Source: CAZNOG01 sp964574635 | Lineage (GTDB): Bacteria; Bacteroidota; Bacteroidia; Flavobacteriales_D; Cryomorphaceae | Length of the DNA: 64,000 bases | Assembly: GCA_964574635.1 (NCBI GenBank) | Contig: CAZNOG010000004.1 | Span: 134,195 to 198,194 of the forward strand | Direction of reading: 5' to 3' | Shown: piece by piece, positions 34,193 through 44,100 of the stretch | Position numbering within the stretch: position 1 is the first letter of the stretch | Layout of the letters: every line of letters starts with the position of its first letter | The notes under the pieces: generated by a model | What the model was told of the DNA's origin: nothing | What the model saw: the letters and a program-made list of their open reading frames with translations, nothing else | Database searches by the model: none | Translations under genes and position numbers: made by a program

Positions 34193-35524
34193 ATGAAATT
34201 TGCGGTTGTCGATATCGAAACCACCGGACTTTATCATCAAGGTCACGGCATTACGGAGGTGGCGGTGGTCCACCTCGAGGCCGGGGGAATGCCCGTACAG
34301 TCGTTTCACTCTTTGGTCAATCCGTACCGGGTAGTGCCCTCGGCCGTAGAGGCGCTGACGGGCATATCGACCGGGTTGGTGGAGCACGCACCGGACTTTT
34401 CCGAGGTCGTCGAACCGTTGACGGAAGCGTTGGAAGGGAGGATATTCGTGGCGCACAACGTAAATTTCGATTACCGCTTCCTCGAGTCGGCATATTCGGA
34501 ACAAAACCGCACCCTGCGGGCAAAGAGGCTGTGCACCATGAGGTACGCCCGAAAGATCTTGCCCGGTATGAAATCCTACCGATTGAAAGATATGTGCAGG
34601 GTGTTGAGACTCACCCACAAAAACCCACACCGCGCCGGCGGCGATGCGTACGCCACGGCGTCTTTGCTCAAGGAACTCATGACGCGGGACGAGGGACTGG
34701 CCGTGTTGCGTGACATCCTTTCCCGCAATAGCCGTGCGGCCGTGCTTCCGGCGCTGATCGATCCCGAAGCGGTGAAATCGCTGCCCGAGAAACCCGGCAT
34801 TTACTACTTCAAGGACCGAAAGGGAAAACCCATTTACATCGGCAAGGCCAAAAACCTGAAAAACCGCGTATTGAGTCACTTTACGGCCTCCGGTTCCACT
34901 CGACAAAAACAGATGTTCCAGCATTTGGTGGCCGAAATTGACTTTCGGGTGCTGCCCTCCGAACACTTTGCGTTTCTGGCCGAAGACGCGGAAATCCGAA
35001 AGTGGTTTCCCCGATTCAACAGGGCGCAAAAGACGGCGGTAAAACCCTATGTCATGGCGATTTACCACGACAGAACGGGCAGAAAGAGGTTTGCTTTGAC
35101 GCGAACCTACCGTCCGGCCGACGCGCTGATGTGGTTTCACTCTTTGGCCGAGGGACGAAGCTGGTTGTACCGGGCTTGCCTGGATTTCGGTGTGGACCCC
35201 ACGAGAGGTGGCCTGCCTTTGACGGAAGATTTTCCATCGGATTTCGTCGAGGAAGAGGATGCGGTGGACCGTTTGGTGGCCCATTGCAAAGAGGAACTCG
35301 GCAGCTCCTTCGTACTCGGTTGCCGCGTGGATTCGGAATTCCATTTCGCCGTGGTGCGCCGCGGGCGGTACGTGGGTTACGGGTCGTGCGGGGATGAGGG
35401 CGAGTTGGAATCCGCCGATTTGGAATCGATGACCACTCCCGCCCCAGACAGCCCGACGGCCCGATCCATTTTAAGACGCATGCTCGACGACGAGGACGTC
35501 GTCCGCATCGATTTCCCATCCTGA
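34193..35524 (+). CDS. DnaQ-like 3'-5' exonuclease fused to a GIY-YIG nuclease domain
   Basis: A 443-aa two-domain nuclease. Residues 1-165 are a DEDDh exonuclease as in DNA polymerase III epsilon (D7/E9 in VVDIETTG, VAHNVNFDYRFL, and HRAGGDA with the catalytic His and Asp). From G202 a UvrC-like GIY-YIG domain follows (GIYYFKDRKGKPIYIGKAKNLKNRV). UvrC's other parts are absent, so it resembles the exonuclease-Cho fusions used in repair or single-stranded DNA processing. The ATG at 34193 is chosen; the frame runs back over the tRNA but that part is not coding. A copy of the T-rich repeat core lies inside the gene at 34612-34630, coding for THKNPH. Confidence 0.92.
   Translation: MKFAVVDIETTGLYHQGHGITEVAVVHLEAGGMPVQSFHSLVNPYRVVPSAVEALTGISTGLVEHAPDFSEVVEPLTEALEGRIFVAHNVNFDYRFLESAYSEQNRTLRAKRLCTMRYARKILPGMKSYRLKDMCRVLRLTHKNPHRAGGDAYATASLLKELMTRDEGLAVLRDILSRNSRAAVLPALIDPEAVKSLPEKPGIYYFKDRKGKPIYIGKAKNLKNRVLSHFTASGSTRQKQMFQHLVAEIDFRVLPSEHFAFLAEDAEIRKWFPRFNRAQKTAVKPYVMAIYHDRTGRKRFALTRTYRPADALMWFHSLAEGRSWLYRACLDFGVDPTRGGLPLTEDFPSDFVEEEDAVDRLVAHCKEELGSSFVLGCRVDSEFHFAVVRRGRYVGYGSCGDEGELESADLESMTTPAPDSPTARSILRRMLDDEDVVRIDFPS
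34612..34630 (-). repeat. T-rich interspersed repeat inside the exonuclease gene, copy 9
   Basis: CACCCACAAAAACCCACAC; exact 13-mer core, reverse orientation, in the exonuclease III motif region just before the catalytic His. Confidence 0.45.
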
Positions 35525-35544
35525 TCGACCCTGCCGGTATTTCA

Positions 35545-35552
35545 TACTTTTG
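35545..35552 (+). promoter_or_regulatory. -7 element TACTTTTG
   Basis: Perfect TAnnTTTG between the exonuclease and the rhomboid gene, 78 nt before the latter's ATG. Confidence 0.45.
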
Positions 35553-35630
35553 TGCCTTTCCAAAAAACGGAAAGCACCCGCGACGAAACACGCGCGAAAG
35601 AGACAAGGCAAAATCCACCCCCGCACCCGC

Positions 35631-36299
35631 ATGGACATCTCCCTGAACACCATTATCGTCATCGCCAATGTAGTGGTCTCGCTGGTCGCGTTCGGGAATC
35701 CCGGATGGATGTCGAAGCTCATTTTCAACGCCTACCAGGTGGTTCACCGCAGGGAATACTACCGCGTAGTGACGCACGCCTTCATCCACGCCAATTACAT
35801 TCACCTCCTCTTCAACATGTACGTGCTGTACACTTTCGGCGGGCTGATCGAGTCGATGTTCACCAACGAAAGGGTTTTCGCCGAACTGTTTCCCGAGATG
35901 GAATTTTGGGGCGCGTCGCGCGGTTATCTGTACTACGTCCTGCTCTACTTCGGCGGGTTGATTTTCGCGACTTTGCCCTCCATCCGAAAGCACGCCGACA
36001 ATCCGAGCTACAACTCCCTGGGCGCTTCGGGCGCGGTTTCGGCCGTGGTGATGGCGGTGATTTTGCTCCTGCCCACCATGAACCTGCAGATCATATTCAT
36101 CCCCATCAACATACCGGCCTTCGTGATCGGTATTGCGTACATCGCATACGAGTACTACATGAGCCGCAGGGGGCAGACCCGCATCGCACACGACGCCCAC
36201 TTGTTCGGAGCGCTTTACGGCTTGGCGCTCATCCTGATCATCGACCCGACATTCGGCAAGAGGTTCATCTTTCTCATAAGCCGGTTTCTGGGGTTTTGA
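35631..36299 (+). CDS. rhomboid-family intramembrane serine protease
   Basis: A 222-aa membrane protease with six predicted helices. The rhomboid signature is complete: HANYIHLLFNMYVL (HxxxxHxxxN) in helix 2, the catalytic Ser in SLGASGAVSAVV (GxSG) in helix 4, and the catalytic His in AHDAHLFGALYGL in helix 6. It cleaves transmembrane substrates inside the membrane; the substrates are unknown. The ATG at 35631 (MDISLNT) is chosen because the upstream frame is basic and includes the promoter. Confidence 0.94.
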   Translation: MDISLNTIIVIANVVVSLVAFGNPGWMSKLIFNAYQVVHRREYYRVVTHAFIHANYIHLLFNMYVLYTFGGLIESMFTNERVFAELFPEMEFWGASRGYLYYVLLYFGGLIFATLPSIRKHADNPSYNSLGASGAVSAVVMAVILLLPTMNLQIIFIPINIPAFVIGIAYIAYEYYMSRRGQTRIAHDAHLFGALYGLALILIIDPTFGKRFIFLISRFLGF

Positions 36300-36392
36300 C
36301 GACCGGTAGGCGCGCAATCCGCGTGTGGAACGGTCTAAACCGGGGCGTAGAACTTCCCGAAATCAATCTCGGTTCTTAAAGGAGGAAAGGGC

Positions 36393-36400
36393 TACATTTG
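36393..36400 (+). promoter_or_regulatory. -7 element TACATTTG
   Basis: Perfect TAnnTTTG 98 nt upstream of the START-like gene. Confidence 0.45.
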
Positions 36401-36498
36401 CACCCCGAAATTTCGAAGAATTCGAAAATCGGCACCGCGGCTCCAAGGATATATTACTTATCTTGCCGCCTAGGTACATTTGAGACAAATTGAAATTT

Positions 36499-36882
36499 AT
36501 GTCAGATCGTGTAAAAATTGAATTGGAGTACTTGTTGAACACCTCCCCGAAGATTTTATATAACATGATAAGTACACCCAGTGGCTTGTCGGAGTGGTTT
36601 GCCGATAACGTAAACGTCCGAGACAACGTCTTGACGTTCTTCTGGGATTCCAGTCAAGAAAAGGCGCGCATATTGAACAAAAACAAAGGCCACTCCATCC
36701 GATTTCAGTGGGAATACGACGAAGGCGAAGACGTGTATTTCGAATTCAGCATAAAGATCGATCCCCTGACGCGTGACGTGGCGTTGATCATCACGGATTT
36801 TGTGGAACCCGGCGACGAGGAAAGCGCCGAAAACCTGTGGGAAAGTCAAGTAGACGACTTGCGACGGGTGTTGGGCGCGTGA
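36499..36882 (+). CDS. START-like/AHSA1-type domain protein
   Basis: A 127-aa single-domain protein from the ATG at 36499 (MSDRVKIELEYLLNTSPKIL). The pattern - N-terminal beta strand, SPKILYNMISTPSGLSEWFAD, alternating strands, and a long C-terminal helix - is that of the SRPBCC/START superfamily, with its hydrophobic ligand pocket. A conserved single-copy member of this kind is usual in Bacteroidota; the ligand or client is unknown. The LptF/G-type permease gene starts 112 bp downstream on the same strand. Confidence 0.85.
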   Translation: MSDRVKIELEYLLNTSPKILYNMISTPSGLSEWFADNVNVRDNVLTFFWDSSQEKARILNKNKGHSIRFQWEYDEGEDVYFEFSIKIDPLTRDVALIITDFVEPGDEESAENLWESQVDDLRRVLGA

Positions 36883-36994
36883 ATCGAGATAGGTTCCGAA
36901 ATCCATTCGGCCACACATACCGCCCACATGACGGCCTTTCCGCACCCGACGCCCGGCACGACAATTGCAATTTGCCCCGACCCATCGCCACAAT

Positions 36995-38503
36995 GTGAAA
37001 AAGCTGCATATCATGATCATCCGGTCCTTCATGGGGCCGTTCATTTTGACCTTTTTCATCGTGATGTTCATCTTGCTCATGCAGTTTGTGTGGACGTACA
37101 TCGACGACTTCATGGGCAAGGGATTGCCGTATTTGGTGATCACCGAATTGCTGCTGTACGCATCGGCGAATCTCGTCACACTGGCCCTCCCCCTCGCGGT
37201 GCTTCTGAGCAGCATCATGACCTTCGGAGGTTTGGCCGAACACTATGAATTGGTGGCGATGAAATCTTCCGGTCTCTCGCTGTTCAAAATCATGAAGCCC
37301 TTGATATTCTTCATTGTGGGTCTGTCTTTCGGGGCGTTTTATTTCTCCAACACCATTTCTCCCCTCGCGACCCTGAAATTCAAATCCCTGCTTTGGGACG
37401 TGACGCAGAAAAAGCCCGACATGGAATTGAAGGAGGGGGTGTTTTACAACGGACTCGACGGCTATTCGATCCGCGTGAAGGAAAGAAACGAGGAAACGGG
37501 ATTGCTGAAGGACGTGTTGATCTACAGCTACGATCGGGCCAACCCCGGCAACCGCCACGTGATTCGCGCCAACGAGGGGCGGATGTTCAAGTCGAAAAAC
37601 GGCCGAATTCTGGTACTGGAGCTGACCGACGGCGTGAGCTACGACGAAGTGGGATCGCCCGGGGAAAAGAACCACCCCCACATCAAAAGCGAATTCGAGA
37701 AGGACTACGTGCGCATGGACTTGTCGGGATTTGAATTGCAGCGCACGGACGAGGACCTGTGGAAGAACCACATGAAAATGCTTTCCATGGCTCAGCTCCG
37801 CGAATCCATCGACTCCCTTTCCCTGCAGCGGGATTTGCGCCGAAAGGACTACTTGAATTACATGAGGCGCACCGTGCAATTGGATTCCATACCGGCCGAA
37901 GCCGTCGTACGGGATGACACGACCACAGCGGATACCACAGCGGATTCGACAGTGGCTGCGGCGTACGCGACGGTGGTGGATACGACGGTGGCGGACACGA
38001 CTTCCGGCGCCCTCAAGGGTTTCGACAGCCTCGATCCCTTGGAGAAAAGACGGGTGGTGAACGTGGCTCTCAACATGACGCGCAATTCGCGAAATTACAT
38101 GGATCGCACCCACACGGAAATCGTGGGTCGAGACAAGTACATCGTCGAGCACCGCATCGAGTGGCACCGAAAACTCACCCTGAGTTTTGCCTGCATCATC
38201 CTCTTCTTCATCGGCGCACCTCTCGGGGCGATCATCAAGAAAGGCGGGTTGGGCCTGCCGGTGATTTTCTCCGTTCTGTTCTTCCTCATTTGGCACATCA
38301 CCTCCATTTCGGGCGAAAAGATGGTGGACACAGGTGTATTGTTGCCTTTCTGGGGCATGTGGATGGGCTCGATGATCCTGACACCCATCGCGATCTTCCT
38401 GAGCTACAAAGCCGCCAAAGACGCCGCCCTCTTCGACCGGGATACCTACACCAGGTTGTGGGAATCGTTTACGGGACTTTTCCGTTCGAAAGCCCGAGCT
38501 TGA
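36995..38503 (+). CDS. LptF/LptG-family lipopolysaccharide export permease
   Basis: A 502-aa inner-membrane permease (YjgP/YjgQ family) of the Lpt ABC transporter that extracts LPS for transport to the cell surface. Starting at GTG, the typical N-terminus (KKLHIMIIRSFMGPFILTFFIVMF) leads into three helices; a large periplasmic beta-jellyroll follows (about 100-400) and three more helices end the protein. The periplasmic part contains a Thr/Asp/Ala-rich insertion (about 310-345: TTTADTTADSTVAAA) that looks unstructured. Only one permease is present here; its partner must be elsewhere. Confidence 0.93.
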   Translation: MKKLHIMIIRSFMGPFILTFFIVMFILLMQFVWTYIDDFMGKGLPYLVITELLLYASANLVTLALPLAVLLSSIMTFGGLAEHYELVAMKSSGLSLFKIMKPLIFFIVGLSFGAFYFSNTISPLATLKFKSLLWDVTQKKPDMELKEGVFYNGLDGYSIRVKERNEETGLLKDVLIYSYDRANPGNRHVIRANEGRMFKSKNGRILVLELTDGVSYDEVGSPGEKNHPHIKSEFEKDYVRMDLSGFELQRTDEDLWKNHMKMLSMAQLRESIDSLSLQRDLRRKDYLNYMRRTVQLDSIPAEAVVRDDTTTADTTADSTVAAAYATVVDTTVADTTSGALKGFDSLDPLEKRRVVNVALNMTRNSRNYMDRTHTEIVGRDKYIVEHRIEWHRKLTLSFACIILFFIGAPLGAIIKKGGLGLPVIFSVLFFLIWHITSISGEKMVDTGVLLPFWGMWMGSMILTPIAIFLSYKAAKDAALFDRDTYTRLWESFTGLFRSKARA

Positions 38504-38511
38504 TCGGGACG

Positions 38512-38534
38512 CCACACCCACAAAACCCCACAAT
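38512..38534 (-). repeat. T-rich interspersed repeat, copy 6
   Basis: Plus-strand CCACACCCACAAAACCCCAC; one A shorter than the core. Minus-strand continuation GTGGCGTCCCGA is shared with copy 4. Confidence 0.5.
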
Positions 38535-38578
38535 TCTTTGTGCTACATTTGGCGAAAAATTAAGCCACCATCCCGGGC

Positions 38579-39757
38579 ATGAAGTTGCTGGTTATCCTTA
38601 GCCGAATCCCCTATCCTCTTGACAAAGGCGATAAGCTGAGGGCCTATCATCAACTGAAGGAACTCTCCGCACGACACGAAATCATCCTCTGTTGCCTGCA
38701 TGACCGCGAACCGCACCCCGAGGCGGATAAAATGCTCCGGTCCATCTCTTCCGAATTCCACCTCTTCAAGCTTCGGAAATGGCGCATCGCGATGAATTTT
38801 CTGTTCGGCTGGTTTTCGAACAAGCCTTTTCAGGTCTTGTATTTCTACCAGCGCCCCATCCACCGCGCCATCCGCAAACTCATCGCCCGCACGGAACCGG
38901 ATCACATTTTTTGCCAGCTCATCCGCACCGCCGAGTACGCCAAGCAGGAATTCGACTACAGGAAAACCATTGATTTTCAGGATGCATTCGGCAAAGGGCT
39001 GGATCGGAGGTACCGACTTTCGAAGGGGCTGCGCCGCGCCATTTTCCGGATGGAACGCGACCGGGTCGTCGCCTACGAAAACGTCATTTTCGAGTATTTC
39101 GACCACAAAACCATCATATCGAAAGAAGACCGCCGGTACATCATCCATCCCAACCGAGAGGATATTCACGTGATTCCCAACGGAATCGACACCGAGTTTT
39201 TCAAACCGGACGAATCGGTGAAGAGGGAATACGACTTGGTATTCGTGGGCAACATGTCCTACGCGCCGAACGTCGAAACCGCCTGCTACATCGCGGAAGA
39301 AATCCTGCCCGAAATCCACAAAACCAAACCGGGCACCACCTTGCTCATCGCCGGCGCCGATCCCATACGGCGCGTCCGCTCCCTGGCGGAAAACCCCAAA
39401 ATCACCTTGCTGGCCAACCCCAAGGACATTCGCGGCGCCTACCTGTCGGGCAAGGTCTTCATCGCCCCCATGCAGCTGGGCACCGGCCTCCAAAACAAAC
39501 TGCTGGAAGCCATGAGCCTTACCCTGCCTTGCATTACTTCCGAATTGGCGAACAAGGCCCTGAGGGCCCCGGAAGACGAAGTGATTTTCATCGGAAAAAC
39601 CCCGTCGGAATACGCCCGGCACGCAGTGACCCTCATCGGCGATCCGGACCTGCGAGAGGCCATGGGCGCCAAGGGGCGGGAATACGTGAAAGGCCACTTT
39701 TCATGGTCGGTTTCCACCTCCCGCCTCGGTGAAATCCTGGGCTCTCTCACCCCTTGA
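38579..39757 (+). CDS. GT4-type glycosyltransferase
   Basis: A 392-aa GT-B fold glycosyltransferase. The N-terminal domain starts LLVILSRIPYPLDKGDKLRAYH, typical of the acceptor domain of this group; the C-terminal domain has IPNGIDTEFFKPDE, LVFVGNMSYAPNVE, and GTGLQNKLLEAMSL, the nucleotide-sugar binding region with the conserved E. The subgroup is similar to sugar transferases of exosortase/EPS loci, although no such locus is visible here. It acts in the cytoplasm on an envelope glycan precursor (inference). It lies between the LPS permease and ribBA. Confidence 0.9.
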   Translation: MKLLVILSRIPYPLDKGDKLRAYHQLKELSARHEIILCCLHDREPHPEADKMLRSISSEFHLFKLRKWRIAMNFLFGWFSNKPFQVLYFYQRPIHRAIRKLIARTEPDHIFCQLIRTAEYAKQEFDYRKTIDFQDAFGKGLDRRYRLSKGLRRAIFRMERDRVVAYENVIFEYFDHKTIISKEDRRYIIHPNREDIHVIPNGIDTEFFKPDESVKREYDLVFVGNMSYAPNVETACYIAEEILPEIHKTKPGTTLLIAGADPIRRVRSLAENPKITLLANPKDIRGAYLSGKVFIAPMQLGTGLQNKLLEAMSLTLPCITSELANKALRAPEDEVIFIGKTPSEYARHAVTLIGDPDLREAMGAKGREYVKGHFSWSVSTSRLGEILGSLTP

Positions 39758-39781
39758 ATCCTTTGATAATTGGTATCTTTG
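39754..39781 (+). promoter_or_regulatory. promoter of ribBA
   Basis: TTG (39754-39756), 17-bp spacer, TATCTTTG (39774-39781); the -33 overlaps the end of the glycosyltransferase gene. 16 nt to the ribBA ATG, so there is no room for an FMN riboswitch. Confidence 0.65.
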
Positions 39782-39797
39782 TACCCACATTTTACGC

Positions 39798-41078
39798 ATG
39801 GATTCACACACCGAAATAAGACTTGACACGATCGAAGAGGCCATTGAGGACATCAAGGCCGGCAAGATCGTAATCGTAGTGGACGACGAGGACCGCGAGA
39901 ACGAAGGCGACTTCGTGGCCGCGGCGCGATCGGTCACCCCTGAAATGGTAAATTTCATGGCCACCCACGGGCGGGGCCTCATCTGCGCGCCGCTCATCGA
40001 GCAGCGGTGTGAAGAACTGGGATTGGACCTTATGGTACAGAGCACCAATGCAGTGTACGAAACCCCGTTCACCGTTTCCATCGACCTTCTGGGACACGGC
40101 ACCACCACGGGCATTTCCGCGTCGGACCGTGCGAAAACGATCAAAGCCCTGATCGACCCCGACACCAAGCCCGAAGATTTGGGCCGACCCGGACACATTT
40201 TCCCCCTGAAAGCCAAAAGCGGCGGCGTACTCCGCCGGGCAGGCCACACCGAGGCGGCCATCGATTTGGCCCGTCTGGCCGGTTTCGAGCCCGCGGGCGT
40301 CATCGTGGAAATCATGAACGAAGACGGCACCATGGCGCGATTGCCCGAACTGCGCAAGATCGCCGACCGCTTCGGATTGAAGCTCATTTCCATCGAAAAC
40401 CTGATCAAATACAGGTTGAGACACGAATCGCTGATCACCAAAAACATCGCGGTGGAATTGCCCACCGCTTGGGGTGATTTCCAGCTGCACCACTACACCC
40501 AAAACAATACCGGCGACCAGCACGTCGCATTGGTGAAAGGCAAGTGGGACAAAGACGAGCCCGTGCTCACGCGCGTGCACAGCAGCTGCGTAACGGGCGA
40601 CATCTTCGGATCCTGCCGATGTGATTGCGGTCCCCAACTTCACCGCGCTATGGAGATGATCGAGCACGAAGGCAAAGGCGTGATCGTGTACATGAACCAA
40701 GAAGGGCGCGGCATCGGTCTGCTCAACAAACTCAAGGCGTACAAGCTGCAGGAACAGGGACTGGACACCGTCGAAGCCAACCTCAAACTCGGCTTCAAGA
40801 TGGATGAGCGCGACTACGGCGTAGGAGCGCAGATTCTGCGCGATCTGGGCATCACCAAAATGCGGCTGATGACCAACAACCCCAAAAAACGCACGGGACT
40901 CATCGGTTACGGACTCGAAATCGTCGAAAACGTGCCCATGGAAATCAGCGCGAACAAGTACAACCGCCGCTACCTCGAAACCAAGCGCGACAAAATGGGG
41001 CACAGCCTCAAATTGGATCGTGAGGGCAGCGCAAACGGTTCCGCGGGCAAACCCCAAAAGGACAAAGAGCACAAGTAA
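39798..41078 (+). CDS. ribBA: bifunctional DHBP synthase / GTP cyclohydrolase II
   Basis: A 426-aa riboflavin-pathway enzyme. Residues about 5-205 are 3,4-dihydroxy-2-butanone-4-phosphate synthase (VVDDEDRENEGDF, ATHGRGLICAPL, FPLKAKSGGVLRRAGHTEAA with active-site residues). Residues about 210-400 are GTP cyclohydrolase II, with zinc ligands in GSCRCDCGPQLHRAM and EGRGIGLLNKLKAY. Both catalytic halves look intact. The C-terminus is a Lys/Gly-rich tail. Monocistronic; no other rib gene nearby. Confidence 0.97.
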   Translation: MDSHTEIRLDTIEEAIEDIKAGKIVIVVDDEDRENEGDFVAAARSVTPEMVNFMATHGRGLICAPLIEQRCEELGLDLMVQSTNAVYETPFTVSIDLLGHGTTTGISASDRAKTIKALIDPDTKPEDLGRPGHIFPLKAKSGGVLRRAGHTEAAIDLARLAGFEPAGVIVEIMNEDGTMARLPELRKIADRFGLKLISIENLIKYRLRHESLITKNIAVELPTAWGDFQLHHYTQNNTGDQHVALVKGKWDKDEPVLTRVHSSCVTGDIFGSCRCDCGPQLHRAMEMIEHEGKGVIVYMNQEGRGIGLLNKLKAYKLQEQGLDTVEANLKLGFKMDERDYGVGAQILRDLGITKMRLMTNNPKKRTGLIGYGLEIVENVPMEISANKYNRRYLETKRDKMGHSLKLDREGSANGSAGKPQKDKEHK

Positions 41079-41093
41079 ATCTCCGTACCCGGG

Positions 41094-41118
41094 GGTTTTC
41101 CGGGTTTTTGTGGGTGTG
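41094..41118 (+). repeat. T-rich interspersed repeat, copy 4
   Basis: GGTTTTCC followed by the exact core GGGTTTTTGTGGG and TGTG; 15 nt after the ribBA stop, between convergent genes. Followed by GCGTCCCGA as in copy 6. Confidence 0.6.
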
Positions 41119-41148
41119 GCGTCCCGAACGTACATGGGGGTGCAGGCA

Positions 41149-44100
41149 TCAAGGCACCGGCTGCCCCTTTACTTTGCTGTTTGAAAACAACTTGCCCACT
41201 TTCTCGAAAAATTCGTCCAGCGTGTCGAATTCTTCCCGGTAAATCAAACCCACCCCTTGCGTGTACAGTGAATTGGAGGTGGAAAACACCTCGTAGGGAT
41301 TGGTTTCGTTGAAAACCTTCAAGCGGATCTTTCCGTCTTCCGTCAAGCTGTATTCCAAGAGAAAATCCCCCAAAATTCCGCTTTGCCCCTGCGTGAGTTG
41401 CGCATCGGTGGTGCTCGTCACCCCGATGTTTCCGCTGATGGACAACCGCTCGTTGAACAGCTGCGTGCTCAAGGCCACGGCGAATTCCTGATTGGACACC
41501 TCGTCACCCGGGCGGTAGTTGATCCCGATGTCGAATTCCCGACTTATTTCAGACAGCCATCCGCTCAATTGATTGCTGATGAACTCGCTGGTGTTTGCAC
41601 TGTAGAGAGCCCTCGCCCCCGAAGCCATGGCCCTGCTCTGGTCGATGGCCGCCACGTCCATGAATCGATTCAAAATCAGGAGTGAAAACACCTGTTGGTT
41701 CAGCTCGTTGGTGGTATTCACCGCGCTGGCCAATTGGGACCTCTCCGTGGTGCCCGCCTGTGGCAATTCTATCTCAAACGCGATGGACGGTTCGAAGAGT
41801 TTCCCGCCGAGATTCAGCACCACGTTCACCAATTCGCGGTTGCGGTAAAGTTCTCTGTTTTCAATGAGTACCGGGTACAGCGGCGTGCGGAGGTCGTACA
41901 CGGCCGAAAGCTCCATGTCGGCGCCGTAGGGATCGCCGTACCAACCGATCACTCCTCCGGGACGGAGGGTAAACTGTTTGTTGATCAAAGTTCCCATGGT
42001 GAAATTGTACGTCCCGCTCGTGATTTCGTACCGGCCGAACATGTTGAACTCACCCGCCGGCGTGGTTTCAAGCGTCAGGCGTCCCGAGCCCCTTCCGCGC
42101 AAAATATCGCCCGCGGCCTCGTCGAAGATGAGTTGTACCTGGGCGTCGGGAGTGGCCTCGACGTTGAGCAACATCCGCACTCCTTCCAGATTCACTTCGT
42201 GTTCTTGCTCGTCCTCGTCTCCGTCGCCGGATAGGAAGTGGACGAAATCGCCCATGGCGACGTCTTCCGACTCATCCAAGGGCAGCTTGATGTCCGTGCC
42301 CTTCTCCGTTCTGGCGTCGATATTCACCTCCAACATCCCTTCGTACCCGCTGATGGCGATGTTTCCCGTCGCCCACGCTTGTCCGTAATAGAGGTTGTTC
42401 ATCTCCCTGGTGGTGTTCAACGCGAGAAAATTGGAAACCTCGGCGGATATGTCGTAGCTCCAATTCTTGAAGTTATCGTGGAAAGCCGACGCCACCACGT
42501 GACCTCGGTTCCCGAGTTCGTCGGTGATGGGCTTGTAATCGATTCCGAAAAAATCGTTCTCCACCCGCACGCGGTCGGAAAAGTTGAACGTCGCGTTCAG
42601 GTAATCCACGGTAAACTGCATGTCTTTGAAATCGATATATCCTTCGATCAAAGGTTTTTCGAATGATCCGGCTACGGTGATCACCCCGTCGGCGGTGCCC
42701 TTGAACTTCGAGACTTCGGGAATTTCGAACACGTTCAGCGCTTCGAGATCGAAGTCGTCGAGCAAGAGTTTTCCCGACAGGGGCTCGTCGCTTTTCACGG
42801 CGTAATGCCCTCTGTAATCCAGCAATTTAATCCCCTCGTTCAGCAGGGTGGCGTCCACGCCGAGGGAGTCGCCGCCGGCGAGGTAGTTGCTCCGAACTCG
42901 CAAGTCGCCCAGGTGTCGGTCTTCGATTTCAAATCCGGCGAGGATACCGTTGGCCTCAAGCGTGCGGTCACCGTAAAAATCCCTGAGCGAAGCGACCACG
43001 TCCAAGGTGCCTTCGATTCGTTTTCCCAAATCGAAGCCCATAGAATCCAAGGTGCCCATTCTCAGGTTGTCCACGCGAACCGTCAGGGTGTCTCCCGGAC
43101 CTTCACCGATGGCGCCCGACAGGGAAACGACTTGTCTGTCGGCGGAAATGTGGAAGTTGGATATGTCGAAATGCGTGGAGTCGCGGTAGATCACCGCCAG
43201 GGAGTCGATGGTCCAATTCACGTCCGACAAGCCCAGGCGTCCGGGTTGAATTTCAAAGCGCATGCGTTTATCGGACAGGACTTCCATGGAAGCCCTCAGG
43301 TCGCCGGAAGTGGTGCCGTTCTCATTCAGCCAGCCCAGCCCCATTTGAACCGCGTCGCCGGAAGCGTTCAGGGAGAGGTCGGGATTCTCGAAAGTGAATC
43401 CCCCCAAGCCGATGCGGGAAGCGAAGAGTTTTCCGTCGGCGCTGTCCCCTACTTTTCCCACGTCGATGGTCAGGTCTTTGAAGGTGATGTCGCCATAAGA
43501 TAGGTTTTCACTGCGGAGGAACAATTCGAACACCCCGTCGGTCGAGTTGAATTGGCCGTACGCAGACGTATTGGCCGAAATTCGGACACCGGGGATGAGG
43601 AATCCCAGGATGGATTGGGAGGAACGGTAGTTCACGCTGAATTCGAATTGCTCGTTGGGCGTGATGGGCACTTCCGTACGAATGGAGGGGAAGATATCTC
43701 CCGCCAAATTCGCGAATGCGTCGGGCAGTTCCTCGGGGTCGAACACGCCGGTGATCGTCAAATCCACCACGTCGCTGTTGAAACGGATGCGCCTGCCGTC
43801 GGCATCGCCCGACATGGACAAACCGAGGTTGTCGAGGTAGAGCACGGAGTCGCCGTAGCACAAGAAGGTGTTGGCGGCGTTGAGTTGACCCACGAAGTTG
43901 CTCAACTCGCTTCCCGTCGCGCGCAGCGCCAGTACGGAGGAAACGCTGAATTCATCCCCGAAGTCGACCAGTTTGACTCGGGAGAAATTGAAGTTTCTGA
44001 CGTCGGCTTCAAAGTCGTAAAAAGGCAGCTCACCGGAAAAGTCGACCGTGCCGTCGAAGTTGAAATCGGCGTTGGGGTCGGTAGAGTGCACGTGCCCGGT

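Noticed and set aside
34046..35344. Long minus-strand open frame across tRNA-Met and the exonuclease gene
   Set aside because: It is antisense to the clear DnaQ-GIY-YIG gene and its first residues are the reverse complement of the tRNA.
39757..39797. FMN riboswitch before ribBA
   Set aside because: Only 16 nt separate the -7 element from the start codon, so no aptamer can be present.
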